Assembly: GCA_015832175.1 (NCBI GenBank)
Contig: WJXW01000003.1
Coordinates: 744,001 to 808,000 of the forward strand
Direction: 5' to 3'
Length of the DNA stretch: 64,000 nt
Source: Paraphaeosphaeria minitans
Lineage: Eukaryota > Ascomycota > Dothideomycetes > Pleosporales > Didymosphaeriaceae
This document shows positions 11,714 through 21,196 of the stretch, in pieces (the first letter of the stretch is position 1; every line of letters begins with the position of its first letter). The notes beneath the pieces were generated by a model. The model worked only from the letters and a program-made list of their open reading frames with translations, ran no database searches and had not been told where the DNA came from. A program made the translations under genes and the position numbers.

Positions 11714-12202
11714 CGGGGTTGACTGCCTGCGGACATTGGAAGCTGTGCAGCTCTGGGTTCTGGGCGACAGCCTGCGGAGGATGCATGCAATCGACGAGCA
11801 AACAGGGCATGGGCGTGGGCGACGTGGACCGGGTGGCCGGGGGGAGTAGGGAGAGTAGGGAGAGTAGGTACGGTGGTTAGGTGGGTAGGTGGGTAGGTAG
11901 GTAGTGATTCAATGCAGCCATCTATGGCGAACAGTTCGTGTCCTCGACGGTGCAGTGCGGTGCAGTGCAGCTACAGCACGGACGCAATGCTCAACTGCAG
12001 ATCACACGCGAGTGCACCGTATAGGTACCTAGGGAGACTAGGAACCTGTATGTTTTGTGTCCATTGCGTGTAGGTAGGTACTTCTCCTGGTCTCAGCACT
12101 CGGCATGCTGTTCAGTGTGGCCTCATCACACTGATCACGGCACCTGCACACCTCCCGTCACATGACGCTACAGCATTTCCATCTGAAGCTGGTCGACGCC
12201 GA

Positions 12203-12292
12203 CCCCATCTGTCGTCCTGCCTGTGCACTGGTGACTGTACAAAACACCACATCCGTCGTCCTGCCTGTGCACTGTGCACTGTGCACGACGCC
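12203..12292. repeat. Direct repeat with CTGTGCACTG core
   Basis: The phrase CGTCGTCCTGCCTGTGCACT occurs twice in about 60 bp (once preceded by TCTGT, once by ATCC), and the second copy continues into a threefold TGTGCAC run. This is a local duplication in non-coding DNA. Confidence 0.7.
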
Positions 12293-13196
12293 TCCAACAT
12301 GGCTACCTACCTACGCCGGGCGATCCCAATCCGACCACCACCCAGGTACCTACTACCCTTGCGCTCCGCGCTCCACACTCCACACGTGGCTGTCGTCTCA
12401 CCCTCGGAGTCTCGGACAATGGCAAGCAGGGTCCTGATTCCCCACATCCTCTACCTACCTACACGACCGTCCCATGCCCATCCTACCGTCCACCCTCCTG
12501 CAAACCCACGCGCGAGCCCTCTTCCTTCCGAGGTGCCCCCTTTTCAGCCATGCGAACGCCTGCTGCCGATCCCCTGAGCACGGGGCATGCATATGCTAGC
12601 AATTGATCATGTGCAACGCGCGACTCGGGTCTTGAGAGCATGACCTGACCTCTTCACCGCCTCGACAGTGTGAGGCTGAACGGGATGCATCCAGCGTTGC
12701 GAAGCACGACATGACGAGGCGAACTCGCTTAGGCACGCATCGTGATGGTCCCTTCGAGCAAACGGTCAAGGGGTAACGCGTACACAGTACCTGGTGCAAC
12801 GGTCGGTTCCGAGGACGAGACCGGCGCAGGTGTCGGGAAGAATGCCATGTGCTCTGTGTGGGGCGCTGCCGTGACGGCCGTGTAGAGTTGGGAAGCAGTG
12901 CATTGCTGGTCTAGGAGCCTCGGTGTGTGTAGATGCTGCAAAAAAAGAGAACTTGTCGTTTTCGGCAGCGCAAAAGACACTGCACTGGTCTCCTCTCCGC
13001 GTAAAAGAGCCATAAGCTTCGTGGATTCATGCAATTTTGGCCTGTTCGTCACGCCAATCCATCCATCCAAACATCCTGCTTCTATCCAGGAGAGCATACA
13101 TACAAATCCCAAGTCCCCGACGCCTAGCTCCCCACTCATTATGCGTCTGAAGCGTATTCGTCCATTGGTATAGTATACCGAAGACGTCCCATGTTA

Positions 13197-14882
13197 TTAA
13201 GCCTTCCCAAACAATCCGCAAAGGAACCCTCTCGATTTCTTCTTCTGCTTCTGCTTCTTCTGTTCCCCTTCCACCAACTCCTGTTCCTTCTTCTCCTCGA
13301 GCTCATTCGCCCACCGCACTCTCTCCTTGACCTTTTCCCGTGCGACTCGCCTCTCTATTTCTTCTCTGGATGCTCTCCTTAACCCGTTACGGCTGTCTGA
13401 TGTAGCCAGGCCTCTCTTGTCGGGGTTCTCGCGGTAGATGATGTCGTTTGTATCCGTGACCTTCTGTACATGTACAGAAGATGCCCGTGATTGGGATGCG
13501 CTGCGGGACCGAGAACGCTGGCGTGAAGCCACGGACTTGGGCGATGCAGGGATTGGATGCGCGTAACTCGTTTGAGCCACCAGCTGCGACCCAAGGAAAG
13601 CGTGGGACAGTGGTGGAGGCGAACTGGTCTCGACGTTTGCCTGCGTAAGCCCATGGCCGCAGTCATTACTACCCATGGTGCTCGTGACAGGATTTTGCCG
13701 CAGGGGGTGATCAGAAGGCCTGGTGTACGTGAACGATGATAATCGCTGGGTCGGCTTGGTCGTGCTCGAAGAAACGCTGGACTGGGTCGATGATGAGCGT
13801 GTCGAGTTGGACGAAGTCTGCAGTGAACTGGACGAACGGGGCTCTACCAGCTGCCTTTCGGCCAGAACAGAACCCAGAAGAGAAGTCGATGATACTGAAC
13901 GTAAGGCTGGGGCCGCTGTTCGGTTTGTTGGTTCTCTGTAAGAGGTCCAATGTCGGTCAGACGTCGCGGAAACACTCCTTCGTAATCCAGGCATTGGGGT
14001 ACTGCCGTCAACACTCCCCGTATCAGCGTCCAGGAATAATCGTCCATCGATGATAGTGCCGTTGACCTGTTTCCTGTTCCTACCGCGGCTGTTCCGGCGA
14101 ACCGCATTGACACCTGTAGGTTGACCAAGCGAGGGTAATTGACAGTAGTAGCGGGATTGTTGTGCGATGAGATCGTCGCGTCTGGCAGGAACAGGTGTGA
14201 TGGTCGGTAAAGCCGCGTAACTTCCTATGGCGAGACCAAGACGTTCTCTCGTACGTCGGGCATTTGCCTCCATGAGTGCTTGCTCACGTTTAATGAGGTC
14301 TCTTTCCCGGCGCGCATTCCATCCTCCTCCTTGTTGATCTGTTCCTCGAGATGGGCCATTGGACTGCTGTCTGCTGGACCGATTGCGATTCGGGGCTGAT
14401 TCCTGCGAGTCATCTGGTATCGGCTGTCTTGACAATTCTCCCTCAGCGACCGGAGATAAGGAACGACCTCGCGTATCGAAGGAGGTAGGCATAGAACGGC
14501 GCCTGTGGTTATTCCGTGAGCTGCTTTGTTGGTTGTTGGGAGCTGTACCTGAGCGTCGCAGTCTAGAAACACCCGATGAACTTGTCGACCTCTCTGGGAA
14601 GCCGGTGTAGTCACGTTGGCTCGACAATCCTTGGACCGGCAGGCTGCGCCGACGACTGCTCCTGGAATGCTTCGATCCTATGTTTCCTGGACTGCCATGG
14701 GTGATAACGTCATTTCTCGCCCATGATGAGGACCCTGTGGAACCTTGCGTAGTCGCGTGGTGAGGTGCCAACTCGCTGATAGTCTGGAGCGTTTTCCGTC
14801 TCTGGTTTTCTATGTGCTTGTCTACTCGAACCTTTTGGTCAGCGACGCGTCGAGACTTCGGAGGCGGCTTCTGCAAAGGCAT
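13197..14882 (-). CDS. Ser/Arg-rich protein of unknown function with C-terminal coiled coil
   Basis: One uninterrupted frame of 561 codons. I do not recognise the family. The protein is low-complexity, dominated by Ser, Arg, Thr and Gln with basic RS-like stretches, so most of it should be disordered. Residues about 495-550 are a strongly charged helix (EIERRVAREKVKERVRWA, then EEKKEQELVEGEQKK), probably a coiled coil. The last eleven residues (SRGFLCGLFGKA region) form a short hydrophobic, Cys-containing tail, which could be a membrane or lipid anchor; that is inference. The N-terminal 30 residues are basic (KPPPKSRRVADQKVRVDKH). Absence of stops over 1.7 kb supports a real gene. Confidence 0.75.
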   Translation of the reverse strand: MPLQKPPPKSRRVADQKVRVDKHIENQRRKTLQTISELAPHHATTQGSTGSSSWARNDVITHGSPGNIGSKHSRSSRRRSLPVQGLSSQRDYTGFPERSTSSSGVSRLRRSGTAPNNQQSSSRNNHRRRSMPTSFDTRGRSLSPVAEGELSRQPIPDDSQESAPNRNRSSRQQSNGPSRGTDQQGGGWNARRERDLIKREQALMEANARRTRERLGLAIGSYAALPTITPVPARRDDLIAQQSRYYCQLPSLGQPTGVNAVRRNSRGRNRKQVNGTIIDGRLFLDADTGSVDGSTPMPGLRRSVSATSDRHWTSYREPTNRTAAPALRSVSSTSLLGSVLAERQLVEPRSSSSLQTSSNSTRSSSTQSSVSSSTTKPTQRLSSFTYTRPSDHPLRQNPVTSTMGSNDCGHGLTQANVETSSPPPLSHAFLGSQLVAQTSYAHPIPASPKSVASRQRSRSRSASQSRASSVHVQKVTDTNDIIYRENPDKRGLATSDSRNGLRRASREEIERRVAREKVKERVRWANELEEKKEQELVEGEQKKQKQKKKSRGFLCGLFGKA

Positions 14883-16975
14883 TTTGACTGAATGTCAGAT
14901 CGTTAAAGCAATGTGAATGAACTGTCCACAGGTGCTGGAGTCAAGAAAGTTGTTGCAGAGCAAGGGTACCTCGGATTGAGATGGACCCTGAACAAGGGTC
15001 GCAGTGGGAAGAAGCTCGAAATTAGGACGAGGTACTGCAGTGCTGGAAATGTGGTGCCAGTCTCTTGGGAATGCGGGAGGGAGGACGAAGGCAGGGATGG
15101 AATCCGTACTTACCGCTGGCTGGGACGTTCTTCAATTCGAATCGCGGGATATCCGCGGACACCGCCAAAGGGGTGAGCGCGTGGTCTTTCGGAATCGGAA
15201 GCATGTCTACGTGTTTGTGGTTTCGGTGTCACAGTCCTTGCATGCGATAGTTTTTGCAGATCCAATGGAGGTCCCCCAAACCTGGCACAACTGACTGCGT
15301 ATCACACAGCCATGAACACGCACATGAGGTCCGAAGTAAGGAGCTGAATCGGGTCGTTCAGATGCACACGCTCGAGCGCACGGTGTGTGCTTTTAGTCGA
15401 GGTGTTTCAATTTGGGCAGAGGGGTAGAGTGAGAGAGTTACTCGTGAAAACGAGGGTCCCGGGTGGCTGCATACAGGCTCCTCCAGCCACAAAAGCTTGA
15501 CTTTCAGCTCTCACATGCGTGCAGCTAACAGTCTTAGGAGTCCTGGTCCTTGGAAACGCTGTTGAGTGGCTAGTTGTTTTGTAGAGGGTGTAAGAATATT
15601 CTGCTATCTATCAAGCTTCCTGCAAGGCAAGAGGTCTTTGACACGCGTTCACGCACGTTCTCTCAGCTGCACCCAATCGGGATGTCTCCCCTGTTGTGTT
15701 GGAATACCTTAGCTTAGGTCCGCCTCTTCTGACCCAAACGCTAGATGACGATAGCCTTGACCTAGGATATGTGGGTGTGAGGGCACATCAAATCAGGAGC
15801 GGGTAACATAACAGCCTTGCAGCGAAGCTAGTGCATCTTGAACAATGATTCAAGGGAAGCGGAGCCAGGGCGACGCCCGTCGCGAACGAATACGCGAGTG
15901 AGCTGAAAGCCGGGGCGGGACATTCATCAACGCGGTCCAAGGTGGCGTTTGGATCCCGCTCCGGGTGGGTGGACAACCCGTAACTGTGCGGGCAATGATC
16001 GCAGAACTCCGTCTGCATCTTAGATCCTGCAATGTCGCGCCCCAAGAGATGACGCTGCTGCGATGCTGCGATGCTGCGATGCAGGGGAATGAGATAACAC
16101 GGGGCGTGTCCTGGTGCTCCAGGACTGAGAAGTCGGTGAGGGGAATGTCGCAGAAGCGTTCTTCCTTCCCCACGTGAATCTATCCCCAACCTCGCTTATC
16201 GCGACCGACGGCGCTAGACAGCCGCCCGACATATGGATACGATGTACGCCCCGAACCTTATCTTCGTTTTTTGATGAGAAGACGGCGTTGCTCATTTAAC
16301 ATGAATCGGTGCACTACGTGCCTTGCATGAGCTCTGGAGATACGCGCTCAAACCACAGCTGAGCAACTACCACATCTCGACCAAGACTTTGGAGATGCCA
16401 AGCTACCGTACGGGACCTAGGTAGGAGGTGGAGGTTTCCGTTTCCAAATATCGCCTGAGCTACTCCGAAAGAACCGAATCAGAAAACAGTAAACAAGGTA
16501 AAAGCAGGTCGAGGAGAGAATGCACTTTGGTTTAGTACCATTCGTTCAATGGAGAAAACCCACAGGATACTTACCTACAACTACACCTTCCGACGATGTT
16601 CGGATACCTAGATGTGTAGCGTGGTAGGGATGGCTACCTACATCTCTTCGTGATCTTTTACAATTTGAAAACCACCATGCGCTAAAGATTACTCACCTGC
16701 ACCTTGTTGGAGGGTGTATGTATGGCGTTGAAACCTCTCCTCCGAGGCTGTCTAGGAAGGTAGTAAGCAGCGGGATCATGATGTCATGGGTCGAAACCGT
16801 GTGGTTGTACCACTATGCAAGGCCTCCAATCTACCGAAGCGGTACCCGCGACATCCCTGATACGCACAACACTATCTCGTCGAATCACACCCTCTCCCAC
16901 AGAGCTGCCTAAACGTATTTCGCGCAAAGCCGTTCATTATACAAAGACAACGGCGAGTTCTCTCCTCAGCTCCAT
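14883..16975. other. Two-kilobase non-coding interval
   Basis: No gene could be supported. Frames of 60-130 codons exist on both strands but show no domain, no splice-linked continuation and no bias. A TGCGATGC trinucleotide-like repeat sits at about 16056-16084 and a CCTAGGTAGG motif at about 16417. It separates the unknown Ser-rich gene from the CBM1 gene. Confidence 0.5.
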
Positions 16976-17671
16976 CTACGACGATCCATCATCCGCAACA
17001 CACTGATAGTACCAGTCATTCTGCCAAATACAACTCGCCCCTTTGACGCACACCTCACACCCCTTCCACGGCTTCCCATCATAGTACCCACCACATTGGT
17101 AATACAGCGGCACCGGACATCTCGTGCTGCTCGGGCCTATCTCCTCCGTCTGCGTCTTCGATGGCTGCGAGGGCGAAGAAGTCTGTATCTGGGTGCTTAG
17201 CAGCGTACTGACAAAACCGAGGACCGCACTGCCTCCAGACCTATCTAGAATCGGGGGTAAAGATGATTAGGAGGATGACGAACCTTCGTAGGTGCATTCG
17301 TACTAGTCGTCGTCTTCTTAGAAGTAGTAGTAGTTTTGAGCGTTGTCTCGGGCGCCGCTGATGTGGGTTTGGTCGTTGTCTTGGGCGGCGCCGAGGTGGG
17401 TTTGGTCGTTGTCTTGGGCGGCGCTGAGGTGGGTTTGAGCGTTGTCTCGGGCGGCGCTGTGGTGAGAGAGGGGGCGTCTGAGCAGCGAGGGCCGAGGCAG
17501 ATTGTGGTGAAGATGATGGAGCCGTCTCCTTGTCGGGGTGCAAGCCCATCTGCCTGTACCTAGACCTTTTAGTTAGACGGCGAGTAGCGTGCGCGGGAGG
17601 AAGGGGATGGGACGGACCGCGAGGCATTTTGCGGATAGCGTGGAGAAAAGAGCTAATTTGTTGAGAAGCAT
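16976..17671 (-). CDS. Small secreted protein with C-terminal CBM1 (fungal cellulose-binding) domain
   Basis: This gene appears only after splicing: exons 17671-17618, 17553-17304 and 17244-16976, giving 190 aa. Exon 1 is a signal peptide (MLLNKLALFSTLSAKCLA). Exon 2 starts ADGLAPRQGDGSIIF, has a Cys pair (ICLGPRC) and runs into a Thr/Pro linker of about three copies of a 12-residue unit of the type KPTSAPPKTTT. Exon 3 ends in a CBM1 module: YYQCGG, a Cys pair WKGCEVC, then IWQNDWYYQC with the aromatic residues that bind cellulose. No catalytic domain is present, so it may be a binding-only secreted protein. The first donor is GTCCGT (weak). A tandem acceptor 6 nt upstream of exon 2 would add two residues. 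A 188-codon overlapping frame in another phase is a shadow of the linker repeats. Confidence 0.8.
17336..17465. repeat. 36 bp tandem repeat encoding the Thr/Pro linker
   Basis: Three to four 36 bp units (GGCGGCGC...GTTGTCTTG on the plus strand) lie in phase within exon 2 of the CBM1 gene and encode its linker. Units differ by a few bases. Repeat number is likely variable between strains. Confidence 0.8.
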
Positions 17672-18930
17672 GTTGAGTGTGAGGGGATGAGGGACACAGG
17701 GTAAAGGTAGAATAGTGAGGTGGACTTGGTGCGATGTTGCCCTGGTGGTCACAGGTTATATAGGACAAGATGTTTGCCAGTCGTGGTGAGAGTTCCAGAG
17801 TCTGCAAAGGCTCGTTGTGAGGGCGTCAGCTCGTGTCTAAATTACGCCCAGGCCGGTATAGATTGCTTCGTTTGCAAAAACATCTCGTATACGTATGTCC
17901 TACAGCTCAGAGAGGTCTGGTCAGCGTCTCTGAGCTGCGCGGAGGGGTGGCCCCAAGGACAAGAAGACGTAGAACTTGCTAGTCGGCGTGGGCCTAAGTG
18001 ACACTAGGAATGCTGAGCGGCCCGATGTAGGTGAGAGCAATATCGAACCGCGGATTTTATACTTGATGACATGCGGATCTATAACCGTGGCTACGGGGCC
18101 AGAAATGAGTACCGTGAAGCTAGGCGTCGTCTGGCCTGAACACTGCAACGTGGACAAGCTTGTACAAGTCCTATGCCCCGGCTGCAGTAGATATGCTAAC
18201 TTCATGGTGACGGACTCAGCGCTAAACAGGTTCATGTTCTGGACAATTGCATATTTGTTTAGCGAGATCTATTCTTGGTGTTGTGTTGTCAATTGGTACC
18301 AGTTTACCCGCAAATTGATCTCGCGCTAGTGAGTTCAACAACGTGGATACCCATGAGACTAGAACGACCGTATTCCGTAACAATGAATTCAATGGGACTA
18401 AACCGTAAGATACTGGGTTGTTTTCGGTCCACGGGAAGCGTGGCCGGTAAACGTGTGGGTAGACGTGTCTGTTGCAGGTGTAGGCGCCAAGGCGAAAACA
18501 AGTACATAGATACGTGAAAAGGTACAGAAATGATATTGTGGACAAGATCTAGGCATCGAAATTTTTCATTTGGGCGTCTGCAACTGACAATGGTATGAAG
18601 TTGACACGTGCGAAATCTCTAATCCTGGTCCGACAACAGGAAGCCTCGAGGCAATGAGCCTAACGAGCCACCGTGCACGTCGTGTCTATATTGTCGAAGC
18701 AAGGGTCGCTGCAAAATAGTCTGGCTGACGGTATTTACTGCACGTGCGGTGATCGGAAGAGGAATGCCGGCTTCTCGTCGAAGCTTGGGGAAATTCTAGG
18801 GTGTACCGGATGTAGTTCCGAACTCGCAGAAGCGCTTCGTGGACGTTCTCTCAGGGGTGTCAGAGTTCGGACGCCCCATGTGATATTGTCTGATCATTTG
18901 CGACAGGTACGGAACCATGCTGAGACCTCT
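17672..18930. other. Non-coding interval upstream of the CBM1 gene
   Basis: No gene supported in 1.26 kb. A possible TATA-type signal (TATATAACC on the minus strand near 17757-17765) lies about 90 bp upstream of the CBM1 start. Confidence 0.45.
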
Positions 18931-19701
18931 TCACCTATCCACGGCACTCACCGCGTCTAGGTGTGCTAGTAGATCGGCAACGCCAATCCATTTGCGAACG
19001 AGAATCGCACCTTTAGGTTTGAGCTTGTGATAATAAGCATCTTCCTTCCCGATGATATCGAAGCCTCTCTTTTTATACCATTCCAACCCGTCCTCGTTGG
19101 CTTCCCATACGTGAGCAGTGACGCATCTAACACCGTGCAATTGGACGGCCTTGGCAGCCACCTTCTGCAAGAGATGCGTAGCGATTCCATGCGAGCGATA
19201 TGGGGCTAGTAGGCTGATTGTGGATATGTAGAGGTTCGCGGACGGCAGAATGCGACAGCGAATGGCACCGACCAGACGTGGCTTCTCGGTGATCGAACTA
19301 CGGGCGCCGCCGTTCGCGGGGGCTGGATGCCACAAAGCCATGAGCGTGATGCTGTGGAATGGCTCATCCATGGACTCGGTGAAGAAGACGGCTGGATACG
19401 ACACGGGAAGCGTCAGGCTGAGGATGCGCTTGAAAGAGGGAATGAGCTCCTGTGCGAGCGGTGCGAATTCGACATTCTCGGGGAGTGGAGGCGTGGAGAA
19501 TAGAGGAGCAGGGAGCGGGTTTGGTGCAGGCTCAGTGGCGCGTTCTTGGGTGGGCGCAGAGGTGGGTTCAGAGGGTGATGGGGGAGGTTGCGCCGGCTGT
19601 GCGAGTGGCATCGGTGGAGGTGCTGCAGTTGGATATGGTTGGTCAGCTTTCATGACAGTCGCTGGCTTCTTCAGCCATGCTGTTATTGAAGATTGAAGCA
19701 T
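18931..19701 (-). CDS. GNAT-family N-acetyltransferase (NAA50-like)
   Basis: Single exon, 256 aa. Residues about 90-235 form a GNAT fold. Motif A, which binds acetyl-CoA, is seen as ISLLAPYRSHGIATHLL with the R-x-x-G-x-A pyrophosphate loop; downstream CVTAHVWEANEDGLEWYKKRGF is the typical beta5-alpha4 region of NAA50/San-type acetyltransferases. Residues 15-80 are a Pro-rich disordered extension absent from yeast homologues. The first residues (MLQSSITAWLKKP) resemble a degenerate PCNA-interaction box. A perfect GTGAGT donor lies ten codons before the stop, so the extreme C-terminus could be spliced differently. It is divergent from MIC19. Substrate is not determinable from sequence. Confidence 0.85.
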   Translation of the reverse strand: MLQSSITAWLKKPATVMKADQPYPTAAPPPMPLAQPAQPPPSPSEPTSAPTQERATEPAPNPLPAPLFSTPPLPENVEFAPLAQELIPSFKRILSLTLPVSYPAVFFTESMDEPFHSITLMALWHPAPANGGARSSITEKPRLVGAIRCRILPSANLYISTISLLAPYRSHGIATHLLQKVAAKAVQLHGVRCVTAHVWEANEDGLEWYKKRGFDIIGKEDAYYHKLKPKGAILVRKWIGVADLLAHLDAVSAVDR

Positions 19702-20017
19702 GGTGCGCTTGCCGGTCGCGACTGCAGGTCAATATATTGGTCGCAGTGACACCGTGGAGTCAGGGTGCTGTTAGTCGCTGATACAAGAGAGACAGTTTCA
19801 TGCACCGATCCACTCATCTTATACCGTGAGTTTTGGCTGTCGTGAAAGCGTCGCTTGGGAGGGCCAGCGGAGGGGTCAACGCGAATTCGATGAGATGCGC
19901 GTTTGGGACTAAACTATTATCGGCATAGCGGCATTACGCACTTGGCAGCCGCGATGTGAGTTTCGATGGCTAGCTCAGCAACTACGCACCAGGCATTGCG
20001 CATCGTCGAACATCACC
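19702..20017. promoter_or_regulatory. Divergent promoter region, GNAT gene / MIC19
   Basis: These 316 bp separate the two start codons. Nothing more specific than a pyrimidine-rich stretch and a CACCATGG start context for MIC19 is seen. Confidence 0.5.
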
Positions 20018-20725
20018 ATGGGCGCCGAGAACTCGAAGCCCTCTAGCGATGTCTCGCAACACGTCTTCTCCTCGTATGTGGCTTTCCCCGTGCGAATTGA
20101 CTTATCCGATCACCTCCCATGCTGATCATACTTTCCTCGCAGTGACACCCCCGTCCGCTTCTCCAATGGCTTGGTCGATTCGCTGCAAAAGAACACACAG
20201 GTGAGAAGACCCAATGTCTGATCACTGAAAGGACTGTGAACTGACGCATTGGCGACCCAGACCGACTCCACCCGGTCCAAACAGCAAGAGCTTCAGTACC
20301 AGCAACGCCTGACCGCGGAACTCGAAACGCTGCGCGAGAAGGAGGCCCAGAACCTCTCCGACATGTCTAAGACTCTCGATGTTGAACAACCCTCCGAGCC
20401 CACCTCGCTCTCGGATAGGCTTTCCGACGTCACCGACCAAATCAGCGATGCGACTTCAAGCTCCGCTTCCCTCGCCGAGAAGCGCAGGCAGCAGGACATG
20501 AGCAACTCCAGCGTCACCAAGGAGATCGAGGCCCTAAGGAAGAAGCTAGACACGCGGAAAAAGCTCGAGCAGGCGGACCCGCAGGTCAACAAGGCGAAGG
20601 ATGACGTGGTCGCGTGCTTGCGCCTGCACGACCGACGGCCGCTCGACTGCTGGAAGGAGGTCGAGATCTTCAAGAAGGAAGTAGGCCGGCTGGAGAGGGA
20701 TTTCGTGGAGAAGACGATAAGATGA
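20018..20725 (+). CDS. MIC19: MICOS complex subunit MIC19
   Basis: MIC19 is a peripheral subunit of the MICOS complex at mitochondrial crista junctions. Three exons, 20018-20073, 20143-20200 and 20261-20725, give 192 aa. The protein starts MGAENSKPS, a good N-myristoylation signal, as in known MIC19 proteins. The middle (about 45-150) is Glu/Lys/Gln-rich coiled coil. The C-terminal half-CHCH motif is clear: C157 and C168 (CX10C), in the phrase DRRPLDCWKEVE, followed by FKKEVGRLERDF. Introns are 69 and 60 bp with GTATGT and GTGAGA donors. With COX12 and the MLRQ-like gene it is the third mitochondrial gene in the first 21 kb. Confidence 0.93.
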
Positions 20726-21196
20726 GCGCGGTTAGATACCCGTCCAAACACACCCACGCAGGGACCTTTCTGAGGACTCCTGACTTGTACAGATAAGAAC
20801 CATGTCACCAGTATTCCTTCAGATCATCAACCTCGAGCAGCCACTTCCTCAATCATCGTCATCCTCAATAAATTTGCTTTTCTTAATGTTGTTCTGAAAG
20901 CTTACCCCCTCCATGCATGACATCCTCGGCGACGCACCCTCCCTGCACGCTTCGAAAAGGTTTCCGTTTCCATAACCTATCACCTCTCACCTTCACCTTC
21001 ACCTCGGATGATTACTCGCTTAGCATTTGCAACGAGGCCGGCGCGGCCTTTCACCTATCACTTGTGTGGGCTAGCGTATGTGGCCCAATATAACACAAGT
21101 CCTACTTCGAGCACCCCCCTCGACTTACTCTCGTCACCTTCCTCTATATTCCTCTTTTCGTATTCCCCTAACCGCGAGTCGCGGTTTCGAGTCACC
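20726..21196. other. Intergenic region between MIC19 and the RID-like gene
   Basis: A 471 bp gap holds the MIC19 3' region (AATAAATTTGC near 20869 may act in polyadenylation) and the promoter of the methyltransferase gene. No other gene seen. Confidence 0.5.

Larger units (their letters stand above)
11538..13196. other. Long intergenic region with short repeats and TACCTA motifs
   Basis: I find no convincing gene in these 1.66 kb. The stretch holds purine-rich GAGAGTAGG repeats (about 11845-11870), GGTAGGTGGGTAG runs (about 11876-11903), several TAGGTACCTA-like palindromes and two longer direct repeats listed separately. A 136-codon minus frame at 12729-13139 lacks any recognisable feature. 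Confidence 0.5.

Noticed and set aside
12729..13139. 136-codon minus-strand frame
   Set aside because: No domain, no splice partner and no conserved-looking composition; similar lengths occur by chance in this DNA.
15788..16189. 133-codon minus-strand frame
   Set aside because: Overlaps a TGCGATGC repeat and frames on the other strand; nothing recognisable in the translation.
17241..17807. 188-codon Arg/Pro-rich frame
   Set aside because: It is a different phase of the CBM1 gene; its RRPRQR repeats are the shadow of the Thr/Pro linker repeat.
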